From the NCBI GenBank assembly GCA_019423685.1, contig JAHZAY010000021.1, positions 1 through 12,456 of the forward strand: a stretch of 12,456 nt of DNA, written 5' to 3'. The notes under the pieces are model-generated. The model saw only the letters and a list, made by a program, of their open reading frames with translations. It was not told where the DNA came from and searched no databases. The translations under genes and the position numbers were made by a program. Of this stretch, positions 5,820 through 12,456 are shown one piece after another. This stretch comes from Clostridiales bacterium. Lineage in GTDB: Bacteria; Bacillota; Clostridia; Oscillospirales; Ruminococcaceae. The first letter of the stretch is position 1. Each line of letters begins with the position of its first letter.

Positions 5820-7625
5820 TCACGATTGCGTATTCGCTTGGCTCGATTGGTTCGAATCCTCTGTTTGTGCAAAATCGTCTGTCTGGGCAGGGTCACCCAT
5901 CTGAGCAGGGTCGCCCATCTCACCGGGATCACCCATCTGAGCGGGGTCGCCCATCTCCCCGGGATCACCCATCTGAGCGGGGTCGCCCATCTCACCGGGG
6001 TCACCCATCTCACCGGAAGGCTTCATTCCTCCGCGGCCGCCTTTTCCACCCATGCCGCCGCCCATCTGACCGGGATTGTCCTCCGAGCCGTCATTGGTGG
6101 TCACCTCACCCCCATTGTGGGTGTAGGTACCGTCGCAGTCCAGCGCAGTGTCGCCGTTTCCGTTGCAGGTGAGGTCCAACGTGCCGCCATTGATGGTCAA
6201 ATCTCCATTCGAGTCAATGCAGTCGCCGCTGGAAACCACCACAAAATCTCCGGCGTTGATGGTAATAAAGCTCTCCGAGCTGGAAGCAAACTGATCCTGT
6301 CCCGGCCTTCCTGCACCAAATCCTGAGCTATCTGCTCCACCGGCAGCATTCACGCCGTCATCGACAGAGTCGATCACAAAGTTTCCGCCATCAAAGGTGA
6401 TCGTCAATCCCTCAATTCCCTCGTAGCAGTAGGAAATCGTAAAATCGCCATCCTGGATGGTGACTGCTGCGTCCGAGTGCATGGCATCGTCGCCGCTTTT
6501 CAGCTCAAATTCACCGTCGGTCACCAGGATGTCCCCGCCCGCATGGATCGAGTCATCCACCGTGTCGGTCACAAAGCTGCCCCCCGAGATGGTGAGGTCC
6601 CCATCCGCTTTTAAGCCCTTCTGGCTGACAGTTTCCTCCTGCGATGTTTCTGTCTGCGTTGCTTCTTCCTGTGGGGTTTCTGTCTGCCCCTGGAAGCCGC
6701 CCCGCGGGCCAAACTCCATCGTGTCCTCAGGCATCGTCACGCTGGCGCTTCCCTGTCCTGTGGTGATGTCAAAGTCGACATCCTCAATTTGCAGATACCC
6801 GCTGGCGCTTATCGCATCTCCATCCGAAACAATTTGAAAGCTTCCTCCGGCCACATAGACAAACCCCAGGCTCGTGTCCTCCGTATTTTCGGCGTGTATC
6901 CCGTCTGTCCCAGACTGGATGGTGTAAGAGCCGCTGGCAATGCGGATGCTATCCTTGCCGGAAAGGCCCTGCTTTGCGGCGTCGATGGAATAGGTGCCGC
7001 TAGATAAGACCAGATCGTCCTTGGAAACAATGCCATGACCTGCTTGCGCATAAACTTGCAGGGTGCCGGCTCCATTCAAGGTCAAATCCGATTTTGCAAA
7101 GAGAGCTGCATCGATGTTGTTGTCGTCGATTGCAACGTATTGTCCTCCGTTGGCAATCACGTTGTCCGAACCGGACACGGTGGTGACAAACACCTTATCT
7201 GCTTGCCGGACATAGATGGCGGCGGAAGTCGCGCTTGTGATCTGCACACCGTTGAGCACCAGCTGGACTTTGTCGGTATCGTCTGCATCGACCACAATCA
7301 TGCCGTCGTCGAGCGTCCCGGACAGGACATAGCTGCCCTCATCGGTGATGGTGACTGTGCTGCCTTCGATCTGCACCGCGTCCGAATCGCTGGACGCACT
7401 GTCCCCCGACAACACGATCTGCGCACTTTCCGCCTCATCATATCCTATTTCCATGTCCCGATCGGTAAACATATCCGATGAGCTGGTCGTCGAGGAGGAG
7501 CCCACCGTCTCGGCTGCGCTCTCCTGCAGTGATGCACTCTTGATATCTTCCGGCTGGCTGGAGCTGCACCCGGAAAGAGCGACCATCACGGCCAAAAGCA
7601 GCGAAAGAATTGCTTTTTCCTTCAT
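5820..7625 (-). CDS. Cthe_2159-like beta-helix lipoprotein with hexapeptide tail
   Basis: This 601-residue surface lipoprotein has a signal peptide ending in LSGC, so Cys20 is the lipid anchor, followed by a Ser/Thr-rich stalk (about 21-52). From about 70 to 515 there are repeated short strands and turns of the type GDGIHAE, SDGDAIS, VDDSIHAGGD, GDDAMHSD, VDDGVNAAGG and GDCIDSNGD. This pattern is typical of the Cthe_2159 carbohydrate-binding family, a right-handed beta-helix that binds acidic polysaccharide with calcium. A Thr/Glu/Gln-rich insert (about 303-335) splits the helix. The C-terminus has a Gly/Met-rich stretch (about 518-535) and then seven hexapeptides GEMGDP/AQMGDP (538-579) with two decayed copies. 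It is the last gene of the operon, 12 bases after the DUF4956 stop codon, with GGAGG (7632-7636) six bases from the ATG. Binding to acidic glycans or polyphosphate is inference. Confidence 0.85.
   Translation of the reverse strand: MKEKAILSLLLAVMVALSGCSSSQPEDIKSASLQESAAETVGSSSTTSSSDMFTDRDMEIGYDEAESAQIVLSGDSASSDSDAVQIEGSTVTITDEGSYVLSGTLDDGMIVVDADDTDKVQLVLNGVQITSATSAAIYVRQADKVFVTTVSGSDNVIANGGQYVAIDDNNIDAALFAKSDLTLNGAGTLQVYAQAGHGIVSKDDLVLSSGTYSIDAAKQGLSGKDSIRIASGSYTIQSGTDGIHAENTEDTSLGFVYVAGGSFQIVSDGDAISASGYLQIEDVDFDITTGQGSASVTMPEDTMEFGPRGGFQGQTETPQEEATQTETSQEETVSQKGLKADGDLTISGGSFVTDTVDDSIHAGGDILVTDGEFELKSGDDAMHSDAAVTIQDGDFTISYCYEGIEGLTITFDGGNFVIDSVDDGVNAAGGADSSGFGAGRPGQDQFASSSESFITINAGDFVVVSSGDCIDSNGDLTINGGTLDLTCNGNGDTALDCDGTYTHNGGEVTTNDGSEDNPGQMGGGMGGKGGRGGMKPSGEMGDPGEMGDPAQMGDPGEMGDPAQMGDPGEMGDPAQMGDPAQTDDFAQTEDSNQSSQANTQS
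5853..6014 (-). repeat. 18-base tandem repeat coding for GEMGDP/AQMGDP units
   Basis: Seven in-frame 18-base units occupy 5889-6014. After the first GEMGDP, the remaining six units alternate GEMGDP and AQMGDP, so the larger period is 36 bases. Two further units (5853-5888) have decayed to AQTDDF and AQTEDS. Near-identity at the DNA level shows recent expansion by slippage or unequal exchange, and copy number may vary between strains. Confidence 0.95.
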
Positions 7626-7637
7626 ACTTTCCCTCCT

Positions 7638-8333
7638 TTACAGTTCTCCGACCAGTGTCTCCTGCCTGGAAACCGAAATCTCCAGATTTCCGTTGCGGCA
7701 GCGAAGCTTATCAATCATTTCTTTTTCCTTGCCGGGGCTGCGCAAGGTCAGATTATAGGTCAGGCGAAACAGGCTTCCCATATTTGTCGTCTTGACCTGT
7801 ACGAGCTCACAGGCAGAAGTATATTCTTTTAGAATCGGTTCAAACACATCCGTATAATCCAAATCTTCCGGAATGGTGATGTGCAGCGTCTTGTACAGAC
7901 TTCCCTTCCTCTGGGAGCCAAAATCCAATCGGTTATACAAGGCACTGACAAACCCGAGCAAAATGGCACACAAAAATGCGTACCCCAGATAGCCCATTCC
8001 GACGATCAAGCCCGTACCCATCGCCAGGAAAATTGCCCCGATCTCCTTTGCAGAGCCGGGGACGGAGCGAAAGCGGACCAGACTGAAAGCGCCAGCGACG
8101 GCGACGCCGGTACCGACGTTTCCGTTGACCATCATAATCACTACGCAGACAACTGCCGGGAGCAGCGCCAAAGTTGCAACAAAGCTTTTGGTGTACCGGG
8201 TACGGTACATATAAAACGCCGCCAAGAGGACGCCAATAACCAGTGCGCTGCACACGCACAGCAAAAAGTCCGGCAATGGGATGACATCGGTCATTTCCGT
8301 GTCAAACAAACCGCCAAAAAGATCAACCTGCAT
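7638..8333 (-). CDS. DUF4956 membrane protein
   Basis: A 231-residue protein has about four membrane helices in its first 135 residues (roughly 23-42, 50-68, 98-113, 116-133) and a cytoplasmic C-terminal domain (about 145-231). The loop SLVRFRSVPGSAKEIGAIF (84-102) is the hallmark of DUF4956. The function is unknown, but in Firmicutes such genes often sit beside VTC-domain polyphosphate polymerase genes and CotH or carbohydrate-binding protein genes, as here. The ATG overlaps the last 11 bases of the polymerase gene and is preceded by AAAGGAGA about seven bases upstream, so the two are translationally coupled. A role as membrane partner or transport channel for the polymerase product is inference. 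Confidence 0.88.
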   Translation of the reverse strand: MQVDLFGGLFDTEMTDVIPLPDFLLCVCSALVIGVLLAAFYMYRTRYTKSFVATLALLPAVVCVVIMMVNGNVGTGVAVAGAFSLVRFRSVPGSAKEIGAIFLAMGTGLIVGMGYLGYAFLCAILLGFVSALYNRLDFGSQRKGSLYKTLHITIPEDLDYTDVFEPILKEYTSACELVQVKTTNMGSLFRLTYNLTLRSPGKEKEMIDKLRCRNGNLEISVSRQETLVGEL

Positions 8334-9051
8334 ACAAGACTCTCCTTTGTTCTTCTTTTGTTGTATTCATCATCTGCTGATAAGCCAACCCGTACTTTGA
8401 AAAAGAGGTGCGGTACACCCTCAGTCTGTTGAGTTCGTGGCTCATCCACAGGGGAAGGCCGCCCGGCGTCTTGATCTCCATCAAGCAGGTCCCCTCCTCC
8501 AACAGAGGTGCCCCATAGACTGCGCTGCCCAACGAAAGATCGTAATCCCGGTAGAGGATATTTTCATCGAAGGTGACGCGAAACTCCCCTCCGTCCAGCG
8601 CATAAAAGGCCTCCCGTTCATAGGAGAGAAAGACCACCGGATGCAGGCTTTGGTAGAAGGAGCGAAAATATTCAATTTCATCGGCAATCTGGGAATGAAC
8701 CGGCAGCGCAAGGCCAAGCTGAAAGCTGTCCATAGCCTGCCTTTCTGAAAGAACCAGCCTGCGCTTATAGACCACCGACTGATACTTCTTTTTTAGTTCG
8801 ACAAAGACCGGATCATCCGGAGTGGCAGTCTGATAGCTGCGGATTCTTAATTTTTCCTTATAGGCCGGCTTTTCCAGAGAATGCCGGACCAAACGGAAGT
8901 TGTCCGTATCGCAATAGATATTCCGTATGGTGGTACGTCCATATCGGTCCAGTTTCATATAGGGCTGCATGACCTGCAGGATTGCCTGCTTTTGCAGCTG
9001 GGTCAATAGATATTTTATCTCATATCGCTTAAATGTCGCCTGATATGCCAT
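8323..9051 (-). CDS. VTC-type polyphosphate polymerase domain protein
   Basis: A 242-residue protein belongs to the VTC/triphosphate-tunnel fold, whose yeast member Vtc4 makes inorganic polyphosphate from ATP. The tunnel residues appear in order: FKRYEIKY (Arg9, Glu11, Lys13), EKLRIRSY (Lys67, Arg69, Arg71), VFVELKKK (Glu85, Lys87), SYERE (Arg146), EFRVTFD (Arg158), LMEIKTPG (Glu192, Lys194) and FSKYGLA (Lys219). All expected basic and acidic positions are present, so it is likely catalytically competent. There is no membrane segment; it probably acts at the membrane with the DUF4956 protein. I start at 9051 rather than further upstream because GGGAGG lies six bases ahead and the MAYQATFKRYEIKY start is family-like. 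It is first in a three-gene operon, with an 11-base overlap with the next gene. Confidence 0.9.
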   Translation of the reverse strand: MAYQATFKRYEIKYLLTQLQKQAILQVMQPYMKLDRYGRTTIRNIYCDTDNFRLVRHSLEKPAYKEKLRIRSYQTATPDDPVFVELKKKYQSVVYKRRLVLSERQAMDSFQLGLALPVHSQIADEIEYFRSFYQSLHPVVFLSYEREAFYALDGGEFRVTFDENILYRDYDLSLGSAVYGAPLLEEGTCLMEIKTPGGLPLWMSHELNRLRVYRTSFSKYGLAYQQMMNTTKEEQRRVLYAG

Positions 9052-9086
9052 ATCGATCCTCCCTGAATCTTCTTTTCGGAAAGCCT

Positions 9087-9104
9087 TGCCCTTCTTGCAG
9101 GGCA
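9087..9104 (-). other. Small hairpin in the polymerase-operon leader
   Basis: TGCCCT (9087-9092) and AGGGCA (9099-9104) form a 6-bp stem with a six-base loop in the transcript leader, between the predicted start point (about 9118) and the ribosome site (9058-9064). It has no T-tail, so it is not a terminator; it may stabilise the leader. Confidence 0.4.
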
Positions 9105-9124
9105 GCTTCCCTTTTCTATACACA

Positions 9125-9178
9125 AGTATACGGCTGCTTTCTTAGATAAACCTAAAATCAAACCTTAACTGAACTTAA
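9125..9178 (-). promoter_or_regulatory. Activator-type promoter of the polymerase operon with TTAAG repeats
   Basis: On the minus strand the -10 is TATACT (9125-9130). The -35 position (about 9148-9153, AGGTTT) is poor. Direct repeats cover and precede it: TTAAG at 9174-9178, TTAAG again exactly 10 bases on at 9164-9168, and a weaker TTTAG at 9152-9156. TTAAG-N5-TTAAG is a common pattern for OmpR/PhoB-family regulators in Gram-positives, and its position fits an activator touching polymerase. The OmpR-type regulator encoded just upstream is the obvious candidate, but that link is inferred. Confidence 0.65.
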
Positions 9179-9199
9179 AATTTTTATCTTTCCCCCTTT

Positions 9200-9235
9200 A
9201 AAAAAAGAGCCATCCACAAAGGTGGATGGCTCTTT
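9200..9235 (-). terminator. Terminator of the two-component operon
   Basis: A 14-bp stem (9204-9217 with 9222-9235, loop AAAG in plus-strand order) lies 33 bases past the kinase stop codon. On the minus strand it runs into T (complement of 9200-9206). It separates the regulator/kinase transcript from the polymerase operon. Confidence 0.9.
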
Positions 9236-9268
9236 GCCAACGACAGTATACTGTCTGATCCTTGCCGT

Positions 9269-10513
9269 TTAGGCCGGAAAGGTAACCACAATCAGCAGCG
9301 ACTTTTCATCCTGTGTCGTTGCCCCTATTTTCCCCTTATGGGCTGCAACAATGGCTGCGGCGATCGATAAGCCCAAGCCATATCCCCCCGTCTGGGAATT
9401 TCTCGATTGATCTGCTCGGTAAAACCGGTCAAACAGGTGGGGAAGGCTCTCTTTGGAGACCGATTCTGCCGTATTAAAGACACTCAGGCGGATGCTGCCC
9501 TTCTGCTTTTCCAATGTCAACGAAATCGTGCCCGCATCGTCGGAATACTTGATCGCGTTGTCCAAAAGGATTGTAAAGAGCTGATGGATTGCCTTTTCGT
9601 CCCCGTTCATCGAGAGCATCGGCTGAATATTGGCCACGAGCGTTTTGCCGTGCGTTTTTGCAAGCGTCTCGAAGTTCTCCACTGTTTCCTCCAGCAGATC
9701 CGAGAGGGGGAACTCTATCTTCTCTGCCTTGGGCTGTTCCTCCATTCTGGACAACAGGATCAGGCTGTTGGTCAACTGGGCTAACCGCTTTGTCTGCGCC
9801 TGAATGTCGCTCAGCCACTCGTTTTCCCCAATATCCATCGACAACACCTCTGCATCCGCATCGATGATGGTCAGCGGCGTTTTCAGCTCATGCCCTGCAT
9901 TGGTGATAAACTGCTTTTGCTTTTCATAGTTTTCCAAAAACGGCTTGACAATTCGCCCTGAAAAGAAGATGAGCAGCAACAGGACTGCCAACAGACCCAC
10001 AATCGAAACGACGATGCTGGTGAACAAAAAGGTCCTAAAAGAACCCATCTCCCTGCCGTAATCCAGAAAGATGACGTGGGTTTCTTCGCCAACAGTATAT
10101 GCTGTGTACCGGTAGTCGTTGAGAAATCCCTTAGAAAATCCTCTGCGCGCGACTAACTGGGCATAGTCGATGGCTGTCCCGGTGTCCACCGCTGCAATCT
10201 TTCCAGTATTGACCGAAATGGTGGTGCCATCCTCGTTGAGGAACACCGAAAAGTATCTCGACTCATACGGCAGTTCTGGAGAAAAACGCCTGTCCTCTTT
10301 GGGACGAGCATCCGAAGGTGCTGTTCCATTTCCAAGATGCACACCGGCAGGAAAGGTGCCGTCATTTTCCTGTAAAATAGCCAGGATGCTGTCTGCATCG
10401 GTCACAATTTTTCTGTAGTTGAGAAATCCGACGACACCAAAGATTACTGCCAGCACCAGCAGCAAAGACAGCATAGACGCACAGATCAGCTTGATTCTCA
10501 GTTTTCGTATCAT
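9269..10513 (-). CDS. Membrane sensor histidine kinase
   Basis: A 414-residue kinase has one membrane helix at about 9-31, an extracytoplasmic sensor region of about 130 residues (32-160) with no family I can name, and a second helix at about 163-184. The HisKA domain contains NAGHELKTPL with phospho-acceptor His208. The catalytic domain has an N box (LLDNAIKYSDD, Asn319), an F box (LFDRFYRAD, 360-368) and a G box (GGYGLGLSI, 376-384). All key residues are present. There is no HAMP domain of normal length between helix 2 and the dimerisation helix, only a short linker of about 15 residues. The ATG overlaps the regulator's TGA as ATGA, with GGAGGAG five bases ahead, so regulator and kinase are co-translated and almost certainly a cognate pair. 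The signal is unknown. Confidence 0.95.
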   Translation of the reverse strand: MIRKLRIKLICASMLSLLLVLAVIFGVVGFLNYRKIVTDADSILAILQENDGTFPAGVHLGNGTAPSDARPKEDRRFSPELPYESRYFSVFLNEDGTTISVNTGKIAAVDTGTAIDYAQLVARRGFSKGFLNDYRYTAYTVGEETHVIFLDYGREMGSFRTFLFTSIVVSIVGLLAVLLLLIFFSGRIVKPFLENYEKQKQFITNAGHELKTPLTIIDADAEVLSMDIGENEWLSDIQAQTKRLAQLTNSLILLSRMEEQPKAEKIEFPLSDLLEETVENFETLAKTHGKTLVANIQPMLSMNGDEKAIHQLFTILLDNAIKYSDDAGTISLTLEKQKGSIRLSVFNTAESVSKESLPHLFDRFYRADQSRNSQTGGYGLGLSIAAAIVAAHKGKIGATTQDEKSLLIVVTFPA

Positions 10514-11184
10514 GCGATCTCCTCCAGGGTATACCCGGCATTGCGCACGGCCTTAATCTGGATATTTGCATGAAGGGCAACCAGCTTTTTGCGCAAATAG
10601 GAGATATATACCCAGACGACATTGATCTCCGCCTCGCTGTCATACCCCCAGATTTTTTCGATAAACCGCTCAGGGGAGATTAAGTTTTTGGGGTTGCTCA
10701 TGAGCATCTCCATCATCTGGAATTCCTTGTTGGCCAACCGGTAGCTGCCAGATGTAGTGGACAGCTCATAGGTGGCGCGATTGAGGGTCACATTTCCCAT
10801 TTGCAGCTGCGAATTGGGCTGTGCAGCTTGTGTCCGGGTCATCGCCCGGATGCGCGCCAACAGTTCCCTTGAATGGAAGGGTTTGGTCAAATAGTCGTTT
10901 GCGCCGGCATCCAATCCCAGCACTTTGTCGTCCACCTCTGATTTTGCGGTCAACAGCAGGATCGGAACCAACTTTCCCTGGCTGCGGACCTTCTTTAACA
11001 CCGTGATGCCGTCCACTTTGGGCATCATGATGTCCAAAATCACCCCATCGTAATTGTCCGCCTGCAAATATTCCAATGCCGCTTGTCCATCATATACTGC
11101 ATCCACCGAGTAGTTATTCCGTTCCAATATCGTTTTCAGCGCCTTGGACAGCGCCACCTCATCTTCCGCCAAAAGCAATCTCAT
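10510..11184 (-). CDS. OmpR-family response regulator
   Basis: A 224-residue two-domain regulator. The receiver (1-115) has the acidic pocket Glu7/Asp8, the phosphorylation site Asp51 (GVILDIMMPKVDG), Thr79 (LLLTAK) and Lys101 (YLTKPF). The C-terminal winged helix (about 128-222) shows RLANKEFQMMEMLMSNP, FIEKIWGYDSEAEINVVWVYISYLRKKL and the ending KAVRNAGYTLEE, normal for OmpR/PhoB DNA-binding domains. It is phosphorylated by the kinase encoded next to it. The likely target is the TTAAG-repeat promoter at 9125-9178, with possible autoregulation at 11234-11263. AGGAGG (11196-11201) is 11 bases ahead of the ATG, slightly long. Confidence 0.96.
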   Translation of the reverse strand: MRLLLAEDEVALSKALKTILERNNYSVDAVYDGQAALEYLQADNYDGVILDIMMPKVDGITVLKKVRSQGKLVPILLLTAKSEVDDKVLGLDAGANDYLTKPFHSRELLARIRAMTRTQAAQPNSQLQMGNVTLNRATYELSTTSGSYRLANKEFQMMEMLMSNPKNLISPERFIEKIWGYDSEAEINVVWVYISYLRKKLVALHANIQIKAVRNAGYTLEEIA

Positions 11185-11233
11185 CTTGTTCCACTCCTCC
11201 TTTGCGTGATATCAAAAATTCTTCCTTACAGCA

Positions 11234-11263
11234 AGTATAGCATACATCCGCTTCCTTAAACAA
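11234..11263 (-). promoter_or_regulatory. Promoter of the two-component operon
   Basis: On the minus strand TTGTTT (11258-11263), an 18-base spacer and TATACT (11234-11239), with TG one base before the -10. A TTAAG (complement of 11255-11259) overlaps the -35, with TTATC ten bases upstream of it. This resembles the repeats ahead of the polymerase operon and hints at autoregulation. The start point near 11227 leaves about 43 bases of leader. Confidence 0.7.
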
Positions 11264-11290
11264 AGATAAAATGGCGCTTTATGGCACTGT

Positions 11291-11329
11291 AAAAAAAACA
11301 GGAAGCCTCAAAGAGGCTTCCTGTTTTTT
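11291..11329. terminator. Terminator of the cation efflux gene, bidirectional form
   Basis: A 17-bp stem (11293-11309 with 11313-11329, loop AAA) has an A-run on one arm and a T-run on the other. It lies 60 bases past the stop codon at 11389 and insulates the two-component promoter from read-through. The bases 11330-11388 show nothing further. Confidence 0.9.
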
Positions 11330-11388
11330 CATCTTATCAAAAATGATATGGGCTGCAAACTGAACCCACACCCTTTTCTCTGTGTTCG

Positions 11389-12318
11389 TTAAGCTGCTTT
11401 GCAGTTGACTGGATTTACATGAATCATAATGTGTTTGACATCCGAGAAGCTCTGCTCTACATTTTTGTGGACGCGCTCTGCCACCTCATGCGCTTCCCAG
11501 AGGGATTTATCGCCATCTACAGATATTTCCAGGTCAATATACACCTTGTTGCCAAACATTCTGGAGTGCAGCAGATCAATGCCGACTACTCCATCCTGTG
11601 TTAAGATGGTATCCCGCAACTTTTTCTCATAGTCTTCCCCGCAGGAAGTATCCAGCATCTTGACCAGGGCATCCTTCGAAATATCGTAAGCAACCTTTAC
11701 AATAAAGATGCAAATTACGACGCTCGCGATCGAGTCCATGACCGGGAATCCCATCATAGCACCGGCAATACCGATCAGAGAACCAATCGAAGAGAAAGCA
11801 TCGGAACGATGGTGCCAAGCATCGGCCAAGAATGCCGCCGAGTTAATCAGCTTTGCATAGTAACGGGTGTACCAGTACATTGCCTCCTTGCCAACGATGG
11901 AAACCAGTGCCGCAACCAAGGCAATAAAGCTTGGAACAGCAAGCGTCTCATAATTTCCCGAGAAAATATTCTCTACGCCGACTTTACCTACGCCAATACC
12001 TGTCGCCATCAGCACAATGCCCAGAATCAGCGACGCCACACATTCTAAACGCTCATGTCCATACGGGTGGGAATTATCTGCATCTTTTTTGGAAACTTTC
12101 ACACCAATCCATGCAATCAACGTGGTGAGCACGTCGGAAAAAGAATGGATTGCGTCGGAAATCATCGCACCGGAATTGCCTACGACACCGGCAAACATCT
12201 TGAATCCCGAAAGCACGGTGTTTCCGATGACACTTACCAGGGACAAATTCCTGATAATTGCCTGTTCATTGATTGGTCGGGAAGCGGATTGCGTTGTTTT
12301 TTCGCTTTTGGTTGTCAT
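11389..12318 (-). CDS. Cation diffusion facilitator transporter
   Basis: A 309-residue inner-membrane metal/proton antiporter of the CDF family. About six helices span 20-215. The transport site is formed by His58 and Asp62 in helix 2 (SDAIHSFSD) and by His169 and Asp173 in helix 5 (ADAWHHRSD), a His-Asp/His-Asp set usually associated with zinc; SHPYGHERLE (83-92) is the normal loop after helix 2. The cytoplasmic dimerisation domain covers about 218-305 and ends IMIHVNPV. Substrate assignment to zinc is inference; manganese, iron or cobalt are alternatives. I start at 12318 because a perfect AGGAGG (12326-12331) is seven bases ahead; the frame open to 12414 runs through non-conserved sequence. 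It has its own terminator and appears to be single-gene. Confidence 0.93.
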   Translation of the reverse strand: MTTKSEKTTQSASRPINEQAIIRNLSLVSVIGNTVLSGFKMFAGVVGNSGAMISDAIHSFSDVLTTLIAWIGVKVSKKDADNSHPYGHERLECVASLILGIVLMATGIGVGKVGVENIFSGNYETLAVPSFIALVAALVSIVGKEAMYWYTRYYAKLINSAAFLADAWHHRSDAFSSIGSLIGIAGAMMGFPVMDSIASVVICIFIVKVAYDISKDALVKMLDTSCGEDYEKKLRDTILTQDGVVGIDLLHSRMFGNKVYIDLEISVDGDKSLWEAHEVAERVHKNVEQSFSDVKHIMIHVNPVNCKAA

Positions 12319-12407
12319 AAAAAAACCTCCTGTGTTGCCGCATAGGCGGCAGTAGATTTCTCTTATGGACCCCATTGAGATACCTTGTTCCCCAAATGCA
12401 TAAATCA
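12319..12407 (-). promoter_or_regulatory. Leader region of the cation efflux gene
   Basis: This 89-base stretch holds the ribosome site and, just upstream of it, a small stem TGCCGC/GCGGCA (12336-12351). I cannot find a convincing promoter; TTGATT near 12401-12406 is the best -35 but lacks a good -10. I tested by eye for manganese (yybP-ykoY) and NiCo riboswitch cores and do not see them. Confidence 0.35.
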
Positions 12408-12453
12408 AAACCACCCGTTGAACGGGTGGTTTGAACAGGCCCTATAAGGGCCT
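12408..12453. repeat. Two tandem perfect hairpins, possible IS200/IS605-type end
   Basis: The first hairpin (12408-12432) has an 11-bp stem AAACCACCCGT/ACGGGTGGTTT and a three-base loop. Four bases later the second (12437-12453) has stem AGGCCC/GGGCCT around TATAA. Paired subterminal hairpins like these, with this general sequence, are in my memory typical of IS200/IS605-family ends in Clostridia, whose TnpA transposase recognises hairpins. No transposase is visible because the window stops here; a terminator pair is the alternative. Confidence 0.4.
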
Positions 12454-12456
12454 ATC

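Noticed and set aside
5889..6014. Regularly spaced repeats as a possible CRISPR array
   Set aside because: Units are 18 bases, directly abutting with no spacers, and in frame within a coding gene.
5826..6326. Plus-strand frame with a THLSGVAHLTGI-type repeat
   Set aside because: It is only the antisense reading of the hexapeptide repeat of the lipoprotein gene.
9052..9123. Longer N-terminus for the polyphosphate polymerase gene starting at 9123
   Set aside because: Codons from 9123 to 9052 lie within the transcript leader close to the predicted start point, are not family-like, and the ATG at 9051 has the better ribosome site.
12319..12407. Manganese or nickel/cobalt riboswitch ahead of the cation efflux gene
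   Set aside because: The conserved cores of those classes are not visible; only a short GC stem near the ribosome site is present.

Overview
The window looks like a chromosomal segment of a strictly anaerobic Gram-positive Clostridia member, most likely an Oscillospiraceae/Ruminococcaceae-type gut bacterium. Supporting signs are strong AGGAGG-type ribosome binding sites, many U-tailed hairpin terminators, a glycyl-radical (class III) ribonucleotide reductase, lipobox-bearing surface lipoproteins and moderately GC-rich codon use. The taxonomic placement is inference; no rRNA or other marker gene is present.

Layout from left to right. (1) 1-93 holds two terminator hairpins, then a minus-strand DUF4358-like lipoprotein gene (94-666) with its own consensus promoter. 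(2) A divergent plus-strand gene (976-1578) encodes a membrane-anchored NERD-like protein that has lost its nuclease E-x-K residues. (3) A 590-base non-coding stretch (1579-2168) holds a terminator, several inverted repeats, two NrdR-box-like palindromes, two candidate promoters and a structured 5' leader. It precedes nrdD (2169-4499), the anaerobic ribonucleoside-triphosphate reductase; no nrdG activase gene is seen beside it. (4) After convergent terminators, every remaining gene is on the minus strand. A coupled pair encodes a zinc-ribbon membrane protein and a DUF2085 membrane protein (5330 down to 4670), and a 62-codon small membrane protein gene (5410-5598) has its own promoter.

(5) The most interesting part is 5820-11184. 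A two-component system (OmpR-type regulator and histidine kinase, ATGA overlap) is followed by a terminator, and then by a tightly coupled three-gene operon. The operon encodes a VTC-type polyphosphate polymerase domain protein, a DUF4956 four-helix membrane protein and a large Cthe_2159-like beta-helix lipoprotein whose C-terminus is a tandem hexapeptide repeat. The operon promoter has a poor -35 element overlapped by direct repeats (TTAAG, 5-base gap, TTAAG) of the kind OmpR-family regulators bind. My reading is a sensor-regulated system linking a polyanion polymerase to a cell-surface binding protein. The parts are known families, but the combined job is not established.

(6) The right end carries a cation diffusion facilitator gene (11389-12318). 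At the extreme edge are two tandem perfect hairpins (12408-12453) that may be the end of an IS200/IS605-like element lying outside the window. No tRNA, rRNA, CRISPR array, prophage or complete transposon is visible.
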